A stretch of 64,000 nt of DNA from Demequina silvatica (lineage in GTDB: Bacteria > Actinomycetota > Actinomycetes > Actinomycetales > Demequinaceae), in contig NZ_BBMA01000003.1 of the NCBI RefSeq assembly GCF_000971215.1, positions 310,001 through 374,000 on the forward strand, given 5' to 3'. The notes under the pieces were generated by a model. It did no database searches. It was not told where the DNA came from and worked only from the letters and a program-made list of their open reading frames with translations. Shown in pieces: positions 16,034 through 23,915 of the stretch (position 1 is its first letter; every line of letters begins with the position of its first letter). The position numbers were made by a program, and so were the translations under genes.

Positions 16034-16455
16034 GAGGGCTCCTTGTCCAGCGAGGTGAGGATGTCGACGGTGGCGGCGAGGTGCTCCCACGCCTCGCCGT
16101 CGAGCGAGGCGAAGTAGGGGGAGAGGGCGCCGCCGAGCTCGGCGCGCCAGTCCTCGATGGCGACGCGGCCCTCGTCGGTGAGCGTGAGGACGGACGCGCG
16201 GGCGTCGTCCGGATCGGAGCCCTTGGTCACCAGGCCCTGCTCGCACAGCTGCTGCGAGAGCTGCGTGAGCGCGGGCTGGCTCACCCGGACCGCGGAGGCG
16301 AGCGCTCCCACGCGCTGCGGCCCCTCGCGGTCGAGGATCGCGAGCAGCCGCCACGCGGACGCGGGGGTCGAGTTGCCCGTGGCCTGCGCGGCGAGGCGGG
16401 TGAGGCGCTGCGTCTGGGAGACCAGCTCCACGATGATCCGGCGACGTGAGTCCAT
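16030..16455 (-). CDS. MarR family regulator
   Basis: A 141-residue winged-helix repressor. The recognition region is ASAVRVSQPALTQLSQQLCEQGLV, followed by the wing SDPDDARASVLTLTDEG. One Cys (in QQLCEQG) could allow redox sensing, but this is speculative. It is the first gene of an operon with the MFS pump. Its start codon overlaps a palindrome, so autorepression is likely. Confidence 0.9.
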   Translation of the reverse strand: MDSRRRIIVELVSQTQRLTRLAAQATGNSTPASAWRLLAILDREGPQRVGALASAVRVSQPALTQLSQQLCEQGLVTKGSDPDDARASVLTLTDEGRVAIEDWRAELGGALSPYFASLDGEAWEHLAATVDILTSLDKEPS

Positions 16456-16479
16456 AAGTCAGGAATATAACTCACTTAT
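16454..16479 (-). promoter_or_regulatory. MarR operator over promoter and start codon
   Basis: ATAAGT (16454-16459) and ACTTAT (16474-16479) are inverted repeats. Between them on the minus strand lies the AT-rich TATATT, the likely -10. The palindrome includes the ATG of the marR gene, so a bound repressor would block both initiation steps. Confidence 0.65.
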
Positions 16480-16537
16480 CGAAAGACGCGCGACGTGACG
16501 TCCGTGCGTCGCCGCGCCCCGCATCGTCCCTCCCGAA

Positions 16538-16566
16538 TTGGTCTGCACGCGTGCGGCGCGTACGAT
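16538..16566 (+). promoter_or_regulatory. Probable tig promoter
   Basis: TTGGTC (16538-16543), a 17-base spacer, and TACGAT (16561-16566) precede the trigger factor gene by about 70 bases. A dispersed motif copy (16520-16530) lies directly upstream of the -35. Confidence 0.6.
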
Positions 16567-16638
16567 TGCAGGGTTGCCCGACCAGCGGGAGCCGACGGAG
16601 CCCCCGCGGGCCCCACCATCCAACGCCAGGAGTACGTA

Positions 16639-17964
16639 GTGACCAGCGCCCTCGAGAAGATCGACGCCACGACCGTCAAGCTCACGGTCAACCTCACCGA
16701 GGCGGACCTCGCCGACACCATGAAGCACGCCTACGAGCACGTGGGCAAGCAGGTCCAGATCCCCGGCTTCCGCAAGGGCAAGGTCCCCGCGAAGGTCCTC
16801 GAGCAGCGCGTCGGCAAGGGTGCGATCATCGAGCACGCCGTCAACGACGGCCTGCCCGGCTGGTACACCGAGGCGGTCAAGGAGACGGGCATCCGTCCCT
16901 TCGGCCAGCCCGAGGTCGAGGTCACCAAGGTCCCCGGCGTCGTCGACGGCGACGAGGGCCTCGAGTTCACCGCCGTGGTCGAGGTGCGCCCCGAGGTGAA
17001 GCTCCCCGCCCCCGCCGACCTCACCATCGAGGTCGAGCCCATCGAGGTCTCGGACGAGGACGTCGACGGCCGCCTGGACGCGCTCCGCGAGCGCTTCGGC
17101 ACCCTCGTGGGCGTCGACCGCCCCGCCGCCGAGGGCGACTTCGTCACCATCGACCTCACCGCCGTCATCGGCGACGAGACCATCGACACCGTGCAGGGCA
17201 CCTCCTACCAGGTGGGCGCCGGCAACATGCTCGAGGGCATCGACGAGGCCATCACCGGCCTGTCCGCCGACGAGGAGACCACCTTCGAGGGCCCCCTCGC
17301 CGCCGGCGACCACGCCGGTGAGACCGCGCAGATCACCGTCAAGGTGACCGCCGTCAAGACCCGCGAGCTCCCCGAGGCGGACGACGACTTCGCGCAGCTC
17401 GCCTCCGAGTTCGACACGATCGCCGAGCTCCGCGAGGACCTCACCGAGCAGGCCAAGCGCATCAAGACCAACAACCAGGCCATGGAGGCGCGCGAGAAGC
17501 TCCTCGAGAAGCTGGTCGAGGCGACCGACTTCGAGCTCCCCAAGAAGGTCATCGAGAACGAGGTCCACAGCCACCTCGAGAACGAGAACCGCCTCGAGGA
17601 CGACGAGCACCGCGCCGAGGTCACCGAGGAGGCCACCAAGGCCCTCCGCACCCAGATCCTCCTCGACCAGCTCGCGGACGACCTGGACATCGACGTCGAG
17701 CAGCCCGAGCTCCTCGACTACCTGATCAACTCGTCGCGCCAGTACGGCATGGACCCGGGCACCTTCATCCAGCAGGTGGAGCAGGCCGGCCAGATCCCCG
17801 CGATGGTCGCCGAGGTCGCCCGCTCGAAGGCCACCGCCTTCGCGCTGCGCCGCGCGACCGTGGTCGACACCGCGGGCACCGCGGTGGACCTCTCCGAGGT
17901 CATCGGCTCGATCGAGGACGAGAAGGCCGAGGAGGCCGCGGCCGAGGACGCCGCCGCCGAGTAA
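16639..17964 (+). CDS. tig: Trigger factor, ribosome-bound chaperone
   Basis: A 441-residue trigger factor. The N-terminal ribosome-binding domain carries the signature GFRKGKVPAKVLEQ near residue 42. The PPIase domain spans about 160-245 (EGDFVTIDLTAVIGDE, then YQVGAGNMLEGIDEAITGL), and the helical C-terminal domain follows with an Ala/Glu-rich end. The GTG start has a GGAG site six bases upstream. Codon use is strongly biased to C-ending codons, as expected for a highly expressed gene. Trigger factor next to clpP/clpX is a conserved bacterial arrangement, here interrupted by three DUF4190 genes. Confidence 0.97.
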   Translation: MTSALEKIDATTVKLTVNLTEADLADTMKHAYEHVGKQVQIPGFRKGKVPAKVLEQRVGKGAIIEHAVNDGLPGWYTEAVKETGIRPFGQPEVEVTKVPGVVDGDEGLEFTAVVEVRPEVKLPAPADLTIEVEPIEVSDEDVDGRLDALRERFGTLVGVDRPAAEGDFVTIDLTAVIGDETIDTVQGTSYQVGAGNMLEGIDEAITGLSADEETTFEGPLAAGDHAGETAQITVKVTAVKTRELPEADDDFAQLASEFDTIAELREDLTEQAKRIKTNNQAMEAREKLLEKLVEATDFELPKKVIENEVHSHLENENRLEDDEHRAEVTEEATKALRTQILLDQLADDLDIDVEQPELLDYLINSSRQYGMDPGTFIQQVEQAGQIPAMVAEVARSKATAFALRRATVVDTAGTAVDLSEVIGSIEDEKAEEAAAEDAAAE

Positions 17965-17979
17965 CCCTCAGCAGACGCG

Positions 17980-18017
17980 ACAGCGCCCGCCCTCCCCTCG
18001 GGGAAGGCGGGCGCTGT
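17980..18017. terminator. tig terminator
   Basis: ACAGCGCCCGCC (17980-17991) pairs with GGCGGGCGCTGT (18006-18017), and TCCCC/GGGGA continues the stem. It is a very stable bidirectional hairpin between convergent genes, with no U-tract. Confidence 0.88.
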
Positions 18018-18050
18018 GCTGTGTGCGGTGTGCGCCGCGGCGCGCTCGCC

Positions 18051-18593
18051 TCAGCCCGCGAGCGCGTTGATCTCCTGGTCGAGCTCCGTCCAGAAGTCCA
18101 CGCACTGCGGGTCGTTCGCGCAGCTGACGAACAGAGTGATGCCGATGATGATCGCGATGATACCCAGCACGATCTGCACGTAGCCGAGGATGAGGCCCGC
18201 GATCCCGAGGCCCTTGAGCTCCGCCTCGCCGCGGTTCGCGGCGGACACGCCCAGGTGGCCGAAGATCACCCCCACCAGCCCCAGGCCCAGCAGGCTCGTG
18301 ACGAGCGACGTGATGTTCATCCACGTCTTGGCCCCGGACTGGCCCGGCGGCCGCTGGTACGCGGGCGGGGGAGCGGCCGCGTAGCCCGGCTGCTGCACGC
18401 CCGGCTGGGCGTAGGGCGCGGCGGGCGGCGGGGTCGCCGGCTGCGGCCCCGCCTGAGGGGACGATGCGGCGGCCGGCGCGGCGGGTCCGGCCGGATCCGC
18501 GGGCGTGGGCTCCGTCGACGGGGCCGGCTGGTACGCGGTGGGTTCCGCGGGCGTCGGCTCCGGCGGGTTCTCGCGGTCGTCTGGTGTGGACAT
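18051..18593 (-). CDS. DUF4190 membrane protein
   Basis: This 180-residue protein is the first of three related genes in a row. Residues 1-85 are a Pro/Ala-rich cytoplasmic tail, followed by [26 protein letters not shown], a polar loop (AANRGEAELKGLG) and a second helix pair, the DUF4190 pattern. The short C-terminal part has two Cys (SCANDPQC). Its function is unknown. The start at 18593 has GAGGAGGG upstream. A motif copy at 18458 encodes ASS within the disordered tail. Confidence 0.85.
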   Translation of the reverse strand: MSTPDDRENPPEPTPAEPTAYQPAPSTEPTPADPAGPAAPAAASSPQAGPQPATPPPAAPYAQPGVQQPGYAAAPPPAYQRPPGQSGAKTWMNITSLVTSLLGLGLVGVIFGHLGVSAANRGEAELKGLGIAGLILGYVQIVLGIIAIIIGITLFVSCANDPQCVDFWTELDQEINALAG

Positions 18594-18677
18594 CGTCCCT
18601 CCTCGGGTGGCCTTTAGCGGGGCTTCTCCCAGGCTAGCCGCGCGCGCCCTCACGGGCGCGGCGGGGTGCCTGAGGCG

Positions 18678-19091
18678 TCACGAGCCGGTCGACGTGCACC
18701 AGTCGGCGGGGCTGTCGCCGCCGCACTCGAACGCGAGCCAGCCGAAGGCGGCGAACAGCCCGATCAGCACGAGGATGCCGAGCACCGTGATGACGTAGCC
18801 GATGATGAGGCCCGCGAGGCCCACGCCGCGGTTGTCCGCCTCGCCGCGCTTCACGGCGCCGAGGCTGAGGTGGCCGAACACGATTCCCGCGATCGCGGTG
18901 ATCCCGGTGAAGAGGCCGGCGAGCGACAGGACGAGCGCGGTGACGCCCATCCAGTTCTTCTCGGTGCCGGCGACGCGCTGCGGCGCGTAGGGCTGCTGGG
19001 CGTACTGCTGCGGCGCGGGCTGCGGCGCCTGCGCGTACGGCGGGACGGGCCGCGGCGCGGCCGGGTCGAACGGTTCCTGGGGCGTGGACAT
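18678..19091 (-). CDS. DUF4190 membrane protein
   Basis: This 137-residue paralogue of its two neighbours has a 45-residue Pro/Gln/Tyr-rich tail, then ALVLSLAGLFTGITAIAGIVFGHLSL, the loop VKRGEADNRG, and VGLAGLIIGYVITVLGILVLIGLF, ending with a short outer segment holding two Cys (FECGGDSPADWC). GAGGAGGAG precedes its ATG. The three genes are in the same orientation but separated by 84 and 123 bases, so they may have their own promoters. Confidence 0.85.
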   Translation of the reverse strand: MSTPQEPFDPAAPRPVPPYAQAPQPAPQQYAQQPYAPQRVAGTEKNWMGVTALVLSLAGLFTGITAIAGIVFGHLSLGAVKRGEADNRGVGLAGLIIGYVITVLGILVLIGLFAAFGWLAFECGGDSPADWCTSTGS

Positions 19092-19152
19092 GATCTCCTC
19101 CTCGGCGGCCCGGTGGCCGCCTCCTCAGGCGACGCTATCGAGCGTCACCCGG

Positions 19153-19193
19153 CCCGCGCATCGTCCTCCCGTCCGATCCGGACGATGCGCGGG
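19153..19193. repeat. Inverted pair of the dispersed motif forming a hairpin
   Basis: CCCGCGCATCGTCC (19153-19166) and GGACGATGCGCGGG (19180-19193) are perfect 14-base inverted repeats with a 13-base loop. Each arm is one copy of the GGACGATGCG core. The hairpin lies just downstream of the third DUF4190 gene (minus strand) and could end its transcript. Inverted pairs acting as terminators are typical of DNA uptake sequences in other bacteria. Confidence 0.85.
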
Positions 19194-19214
19194 TCGGGGA
19201 TGGCCCCGAGGGGG

Positions 19215-19688
19215 TCAGCCCGTGGTGACCGTGCCCGTCGGGATCAGCGCGACGATCAGCGCGATCCAGATGATGGTGGCGACGATGCCGATGTAGCCGA
19301 GGATGAGGCCGGCTAGCCCGAGGCCCTTGTAGTCGGCCTCGCCGCGCTTGGCCGCCGCGACGCCGAGGTGGCCGAAGATCACGCCGAGCAGGCCGAGGCC
19401 CACGAGCGACGTCACCAGCGAGGTGATGTTCATCCAGGTCTTCGCCGGGCGGGGGGCGTAGGCGCCGTAGCCGGCCGGGGCCGGGGGAGCCGCGTAGCCG
19501 GGCGCGGGGTAGCCCGGCGCGGCGGGCGCCGGGGCCGGGGGCGCCGGCGGGAAGTCGGGGGCGGTGGTCGCGGGCGTCTCCGCGGCGGCCGGCGGGTCCC
19601 ATCCCTGGTGCGGCTGCGCGCTCGACTCGGCGGGGCGCATCGTGCCTTCCGAGGGCTGCTGGCTGAAGGGGTCGTTGGTGCTGGTCAT
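19215..19688 (-). CDS. DUF4190 membrane protein
   Basis: This 157-residue protein is the third DUF4190 paralogue and is nearly identical in its membrane part to the first ([49 protein letters not shown]). It has a 75-residue Pro/Ala/Tyr-rich tail. GGGAGAA precedes ATG 19688. It ends at the hairpin made of two dispersed motif copies. It is divergent from clpP1. Confidence 0.85.
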   Translation of the reverse strand: MTSTNDPFSQQPSEGTMRPAESSAQPHQGWDPPAAAETPATTAPDFPPAPPAPAPAAPGYPAPGYAAPPAPAGYGAYAPRPAKTWMNITSLVTSLVGLGLLGVIFGHLGVAAAKRGEADYKGLGLAGLILGYIGIVATIIWIALIVALIPTGTVTTG

Positions 19689-19737
19689 CGTTCTCCCGTC
19701 GTCGTGCGCGTCCCTCGCGCCCCACGCGACACTAGCC

Positions 19738-19756
19738 GTTCACCCCGTAGCGAAAC
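19738..19756 (+). promoter_or_regulatory. Candidate ClgR box upstream of clpP1
   Basis: GTTCACC-N5-GCGAAAC resembles the actinobacterial ClgR operator (GTTCGC-N-GCG type), which activates clpP1P2 in several genera. A TACTGT -10 (19795-19800) follows about 39 bases later. The match is inexact and no clgR gene lies in the window. Confidence 0.5.
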
Positions 19757-19829
19757 CAGGGGGGAAACGGCATCGAGGCGTCGGTGCTGCGCGTTACTGT
19801 CAACCAGGACGCTCGACAGGAGGAGACAC

Positions 19830-20444
19830 GTGAACGAGATCACGGCACGAGGCGAGGGGCCCGGCATGGCGCTCAACGACTCGATCTTCAACCGGCTGCT
19901 GCGCGAGCGCATCATCTGGCTGGGCGACGAGGTGCGCGACGACAACGCGAACGCCATCTGCGCTCAGATGATGCTGCTGGCAGCGGAGGACCCGGACCAG
20001 GACATCTATCTGTACATCAACAGCCCCGGCGGCTCCATCACCGCGGGCATGGCGATCTACGACACGATGCAGTACATCAAGCCCGACGTCGCGACCGTCG
20101 CGATGGGCATGGCGGCGTCGATGGGGCAGTTCCTGCTCTCGTCGGGCGCGCCCGGCAAGCGCTTCGCGACGCCGCACGCCCGCGTGATGATGCACCAGCC
20201 CTCGGGCGGCATCTACGGCACCGCGACCGACATCCGCATCAACGCGGAGCTCATCATGCACATGAAGAAGGTGCTCGGGGAGCTGACGGCGGCTCAGACC
20301 GGCAAGAGCATCGAGCAGATCACCAAGGACGCGGACCGCGACCGGTGGTTCACGGCGGACGAGGCCCTCGAGTACGGCTTCGTCGACAAGGTCATCAAGC
20401 ACGCGGTCGAGGCCGGCGACAAGTCCCAGGGAGGCAAGGCGTGA
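19830..20444 (+). CDS. clpP1: ATP-dependent Clp protease proteolytic subunit 1
   Basis: A 204-residue serine peptidase subunit. The catalytic Ser is in [12 protein letters not shown] and the His in [11 protein letters not shown]; the Asp is in the DRDRWF segment. [19 protein letters not shown] is the oxyanion/substrate strand. GTG 19830 has AGGAGGAG upstream. Actinobacteria use two non-identical ClpP rings that assemble into a mixed ClpP1P2 tetradecamer served by ClpX or ClpC. The start overlaps nothing upstream, and the next gene overlaps by GTGA. Confidence 0.97.
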   Translation: MNEITARGEGPGMALNDSIFNRLLRERIIWLGDEVRDDNANAICAQMMLLAAEDPDQDIYLYINSPGGSITAGMAIYDTMQYIKPDVATVAMGMAASMGQFLLSSGAPGKRFATPHARVMMHQPSGGIYGTATDIRINAELIMHMKKVLGELTAAQTGKSIEQITKDADRDRWFTADEALEYGFVDKVIKHAVEAGDKSQGGKA

Positions 20445-21136
20445 GCGAGATCCAGCGCGCATTCCAGGCGGCCGGCCGTACGGCGGGCGCCTTCGGCGGC
20501 GGGGCGTACGACGCTCCTTCGTCTCGATACATCCTCCCGCAGTTCGAGGAGCGCACGGCCTACGGCTTCAAGCGCCAGGACCCTTACGCCAAGCTCTTCG
20601 AGGACCGCATCATCTTCCTCGGCGTCCAGATCGACGACGCCTCGGCGGACGACGTGATGGCGCAGCTCCTGGTCCTCGAGTCGCAGGACCCGGACCGCCT
20701 CATCACCCTGTACATCAACTCGCCGGGCGGCTCGCAGACCGCGCTCACCGCGATCTACGACACGATGCAGTACATCAAGCCGGAGATCCAGACCGTGTGC
20801 CTGGGCCAGGCCGCGTCCGCTGCGGCCGTGCTGCTCGCGGCGGGCACGCCGGGCAAGCGCCTCGCGCTGCCCAACGCCCGCGTGATGATCCACCAGCCTC
20901 GCATCGAGGGCGGCGCGCGTGCGCAGGCCTCCGACATCGAGATCTACGCGGAGGAGATGCTCCGCATGCGTGAGTGGCTCGAGAACACCCTCGCGTTCCA
21001 CTCCGGCCAGACGCCGGAGAAGGTGCGCGAGGACATCGAGCGCGACACGTTCCTGTCCGCCGCCCAGGCGCGCGACTACGGCCTGGTGGACCAGGTGCTC
21101 GAGTCCCGCAAGGGCACGCAGGCGGTCCACTCGTAG
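20441..21136 (+). CDS. clpP2: ATP-dependent Clp protease proteolytic subunit 2
   Basis: A 231-residue ClpP, longer than ClpP1 at its N-terminus ([24 protein letters not shown]), as usual for ClpP2. The catalytic residues are the Ser in [14 protein letters not shown], the His in [13 protein letters not shown], and an Asp in the DTFLSAAQA region. Translation is coupled to clpP1 by a GTGA overlap. An 11-base stem terminator follows. Confidence 0.97.
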   Translation: MSEIQRAFQAAGRTAGAFGGGAYDAPSSRYILPQFEERTAYGFKRQDPYAKLFEDRIIFLGVQIDDASADDVMAQLLVLESQDPDRLITLYINSPGGSQTALTAIYDTMQYIKPEIQTVCLGQAASAAAVLLAAGTPGKRLALPNARVMIHQPRIEGGARAQASDIEIYAEEMLRMREWLENTLAFHSGQTPEKVREDIERDTFLSAAQARDYGLVDQVLESRKGTQAVHS

Positions 21137-21154
21137 GACCCGTCCCTGACGGAT

Positions 21155-21202
21155 GCCGAGGGGCGTCGCGCGCGGATCCGTCCGTGTGCGGCGCCCCTCG
21201 GC
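21155..21202 (+). terminator. clpP1P2 terminator
   Basis: GCCGAGGGGCG (21155-21165) pairs with CGCCCCTCGGC (21192-21202). It separates clpP1P2 from clpX, which is therefore likely to have its own promoter. The rest of the 274-base gap up to clpX holds only a TAGGTAGCCT -10-like sequence at 21364-21373. Confidence 0.8.
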
Positions 21203-21410
21203 GCGTCCCTGCATCGTTCGCCCTCGCATCCCGGTCGCGGCGCAGCCGCGTTTCCGGCGCGTCACGAGAAGGTCTCGATTCCATAAGGCGCGTCCCGTCC
21301 GCCCTGCTAGGACGGCCGCCCGTCCGTCCGACCGGCGCGCCGCCCCCCGCTTGTCGGACCCCGTAGGTAGCCTGGAGGGGCACGGCGCAGTTCGTGAGAG
21401 GAGCCCCCCG

Positions 21411-22667
<1,257 letters not shown>

Positions 22668-22687
22668 CCTCACCACCCGCGCCCCTC

Positions 22688-22756
22688 CCGGCGCGCTATG
22701 GGGAGATCAGCGACGGTTCTGCAAGGTCCTCGCGCGCTGCGGGGAAATGAGCGACG
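22688..22756 (+). repeat. Left 69-bp inverted repeat of the DUF559 cassette
   Basis: This 69-base segment begins CCGGCGCGCTATGGG and matches the reverse complement of 23818-23886 without gaps at 55 of 69 positions; the outer 32 bases differ at only two. Each repeat contains two copies of a GGGGANNTSAGCGACG-like motif. A further inverted copy (GGGGATGAGCGA) lies near 22804-22815. Confidence 0.85.
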
Positions 22757-22866
22757 CTGGGCGCCACGAGCCGGGCGATGTCCCCGGCACCGCGCCGCGG
22801 ATCGCTCATCCCCAGCGCCGGCGGACCGTGGTGACCGGCCCCGCCGGAGTCGCCTACAACGGTCCC

Positions 22867-23796
22867 ATGACCCATCTCAGGCCGCTGCCCCGGGTGGCCG
22901 CCGGCGGCTCCCTGGTCGACGCGCTGCGCCGCGAACCGCGAGCCTTCACATACGACGAGCTCATCGGGATCGCGTCGGAGCGCAAGGCGCGCACCGCGAT
23001 CGCACGCGGCGACATCGTCAGGCTGCTGCCGGATACCTACGTCGCTGCCATCCATGCCGAGTCGTTCGCGGCCCGCGTGGACGCCGCGCTCCTCTGGGCG
23101 GGCACCAAGGCTGCCGTCTCCGGCGTAGCAGCCATGTTCCTGTGGGGCTTCGTCGAGGAGCCGCCGGAGACCATCGAGATCGTCCTGCCGCACCCCGAAC
23201 ACCCGTACCCACCCAAGTGGATCCGCGTGAGGCGGCTGTCCTACCGCCCGCCGACCACCCGCATCGGGCGCGCGACGGTGCTCGGGCCCGACCTGGCGGT
23301 GATCCATGGATTCGGCGGGCTCGCGCGTGGAGACCGGTCGTCGGCCGTTCACCGTGCGTTTCGCAGCGGCTTCACCACGCCTCGCGCCATCCGGGACGCT
23401 CTGGAGCGGGTCCCGCGGTGCACGGCGCGCCGCGAGCTTCTGCGTCGCGTCGACGCCGCGGAGCGCGGTGCCGAGAGCTACCTCGAGGAGGTGGGTCTGC
23501 GCCGAGTGTTCAACACAGGAGAGTTCGCGCGCTTCCTCCGTCAGCATCGCGTGATGGCGCAGGGTGAGTTCTTCAGGCTCGACATGTACGACCCCAGCAC
23601 CATGACGGCCGTGGAGCTCGACGGTGCGGCCTCACATGCAAGCCCGCAGCAGAGACAGCGCGACCTCCGGCGTGATGCGCTGCTCGCGGGGATCGGGATC
23701 CAGACCCTGCGCCTGACCTACGAGGACATCACCGAGCGCCCCGAGCAATGCCGCGCGCGGGTGCGCGAGGTGCTCGAGGCGCGCAGCACGACGTGA
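22867..23796 (+). CDS. AbiEi-like / DUF559 endonuclease-fold protein
   Basis: A 309-residue protein. The N-terminal half resembles the AbiEi antitoxin-type winged helix domain (FTYDELIGIASERKARTAIARGDIVRLLPDTYVA). The C-terminal 100 residues fit the DUF559/Vsr-like PD-(D/E)XK nuclease fold (FRLDMYDPSTMTAVELDGAASHASPQQRQRD, then LRLTYEDI). TACAAC six bases before ATG 22867 suggests a leaderless mRNA, so the 40 upstream codons are not used. No partner toxin gene is adjacent. The gene is bracketed by 69-bp inverted repeats, which suggests a self-contained mobile or selfish unit. Whether the nuclease is active cannot be told. Confidence 0.75.
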   Translation: MTHLRPLPRVAAGGSLVDALRREPRAFTYDELIGIASERKARTAIARGDIVRLLPDTYVAAIHAESFAARVDAALLWAGTKAAVSGVAAMFLWGFVEEPPETIEIVLPHPEHPYPPKWIRVRRLSYRPPTTRIGRATVLGPDLAVIHGFGGLARGDRSSAVHRAFRSGFTTPRAIRDALERVPRCTARRELLRRVDAAERGAESYLEEVGLRRVFNTGEFARFLRQHRVMAQGEFFRLDMYDPSTMTAVELDGAASHASPQQRQRDLRRDALLAGIGIQTLRLTYEDITERPEQCRARVREVLEARSTT

Positions 23797-23817
23797 GTCG
23801 CACCGCGCGCCTCGAGC

Positions 23818-23886
23818 CGTCGGTCAGTTCCCCGCAGCAAACACAGATGTCGCCGAACCGTCGCTGAGCTACCCATAGCGCGCCGG
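23818..23886 (-). repeat. Right 69-bp inverted repeat of the DUF559 cassette
   Basis: This is the reverse-complement partner of 22688-22756 (about 80 percent identical, no gaps). The repeats enclose exactly one gene and define a unit of 1,199 bases between clpX and valS. No target-site duplication is evident at the outer ends. Confidence 0.85.
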
Positions 23887-23915
23887 GGGCCGCGGCGGGT
23901 GAGTGGAGGGGCGTC

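Noticed and set aside
18584-18596. AGGGACGATG at the start of the first DUF4190 gene
   Set aside because: It is formed by the ribosome-binding site GGAGGG plus the ATG start codon; it lacks the CG at the end of the motif.
22747-22866. Extra N-terminal 40 residues for the DUF559 gene
   Set aside because: They are in the left inverted repeat and the promoter region; a leaderless start at 22867 fits better.
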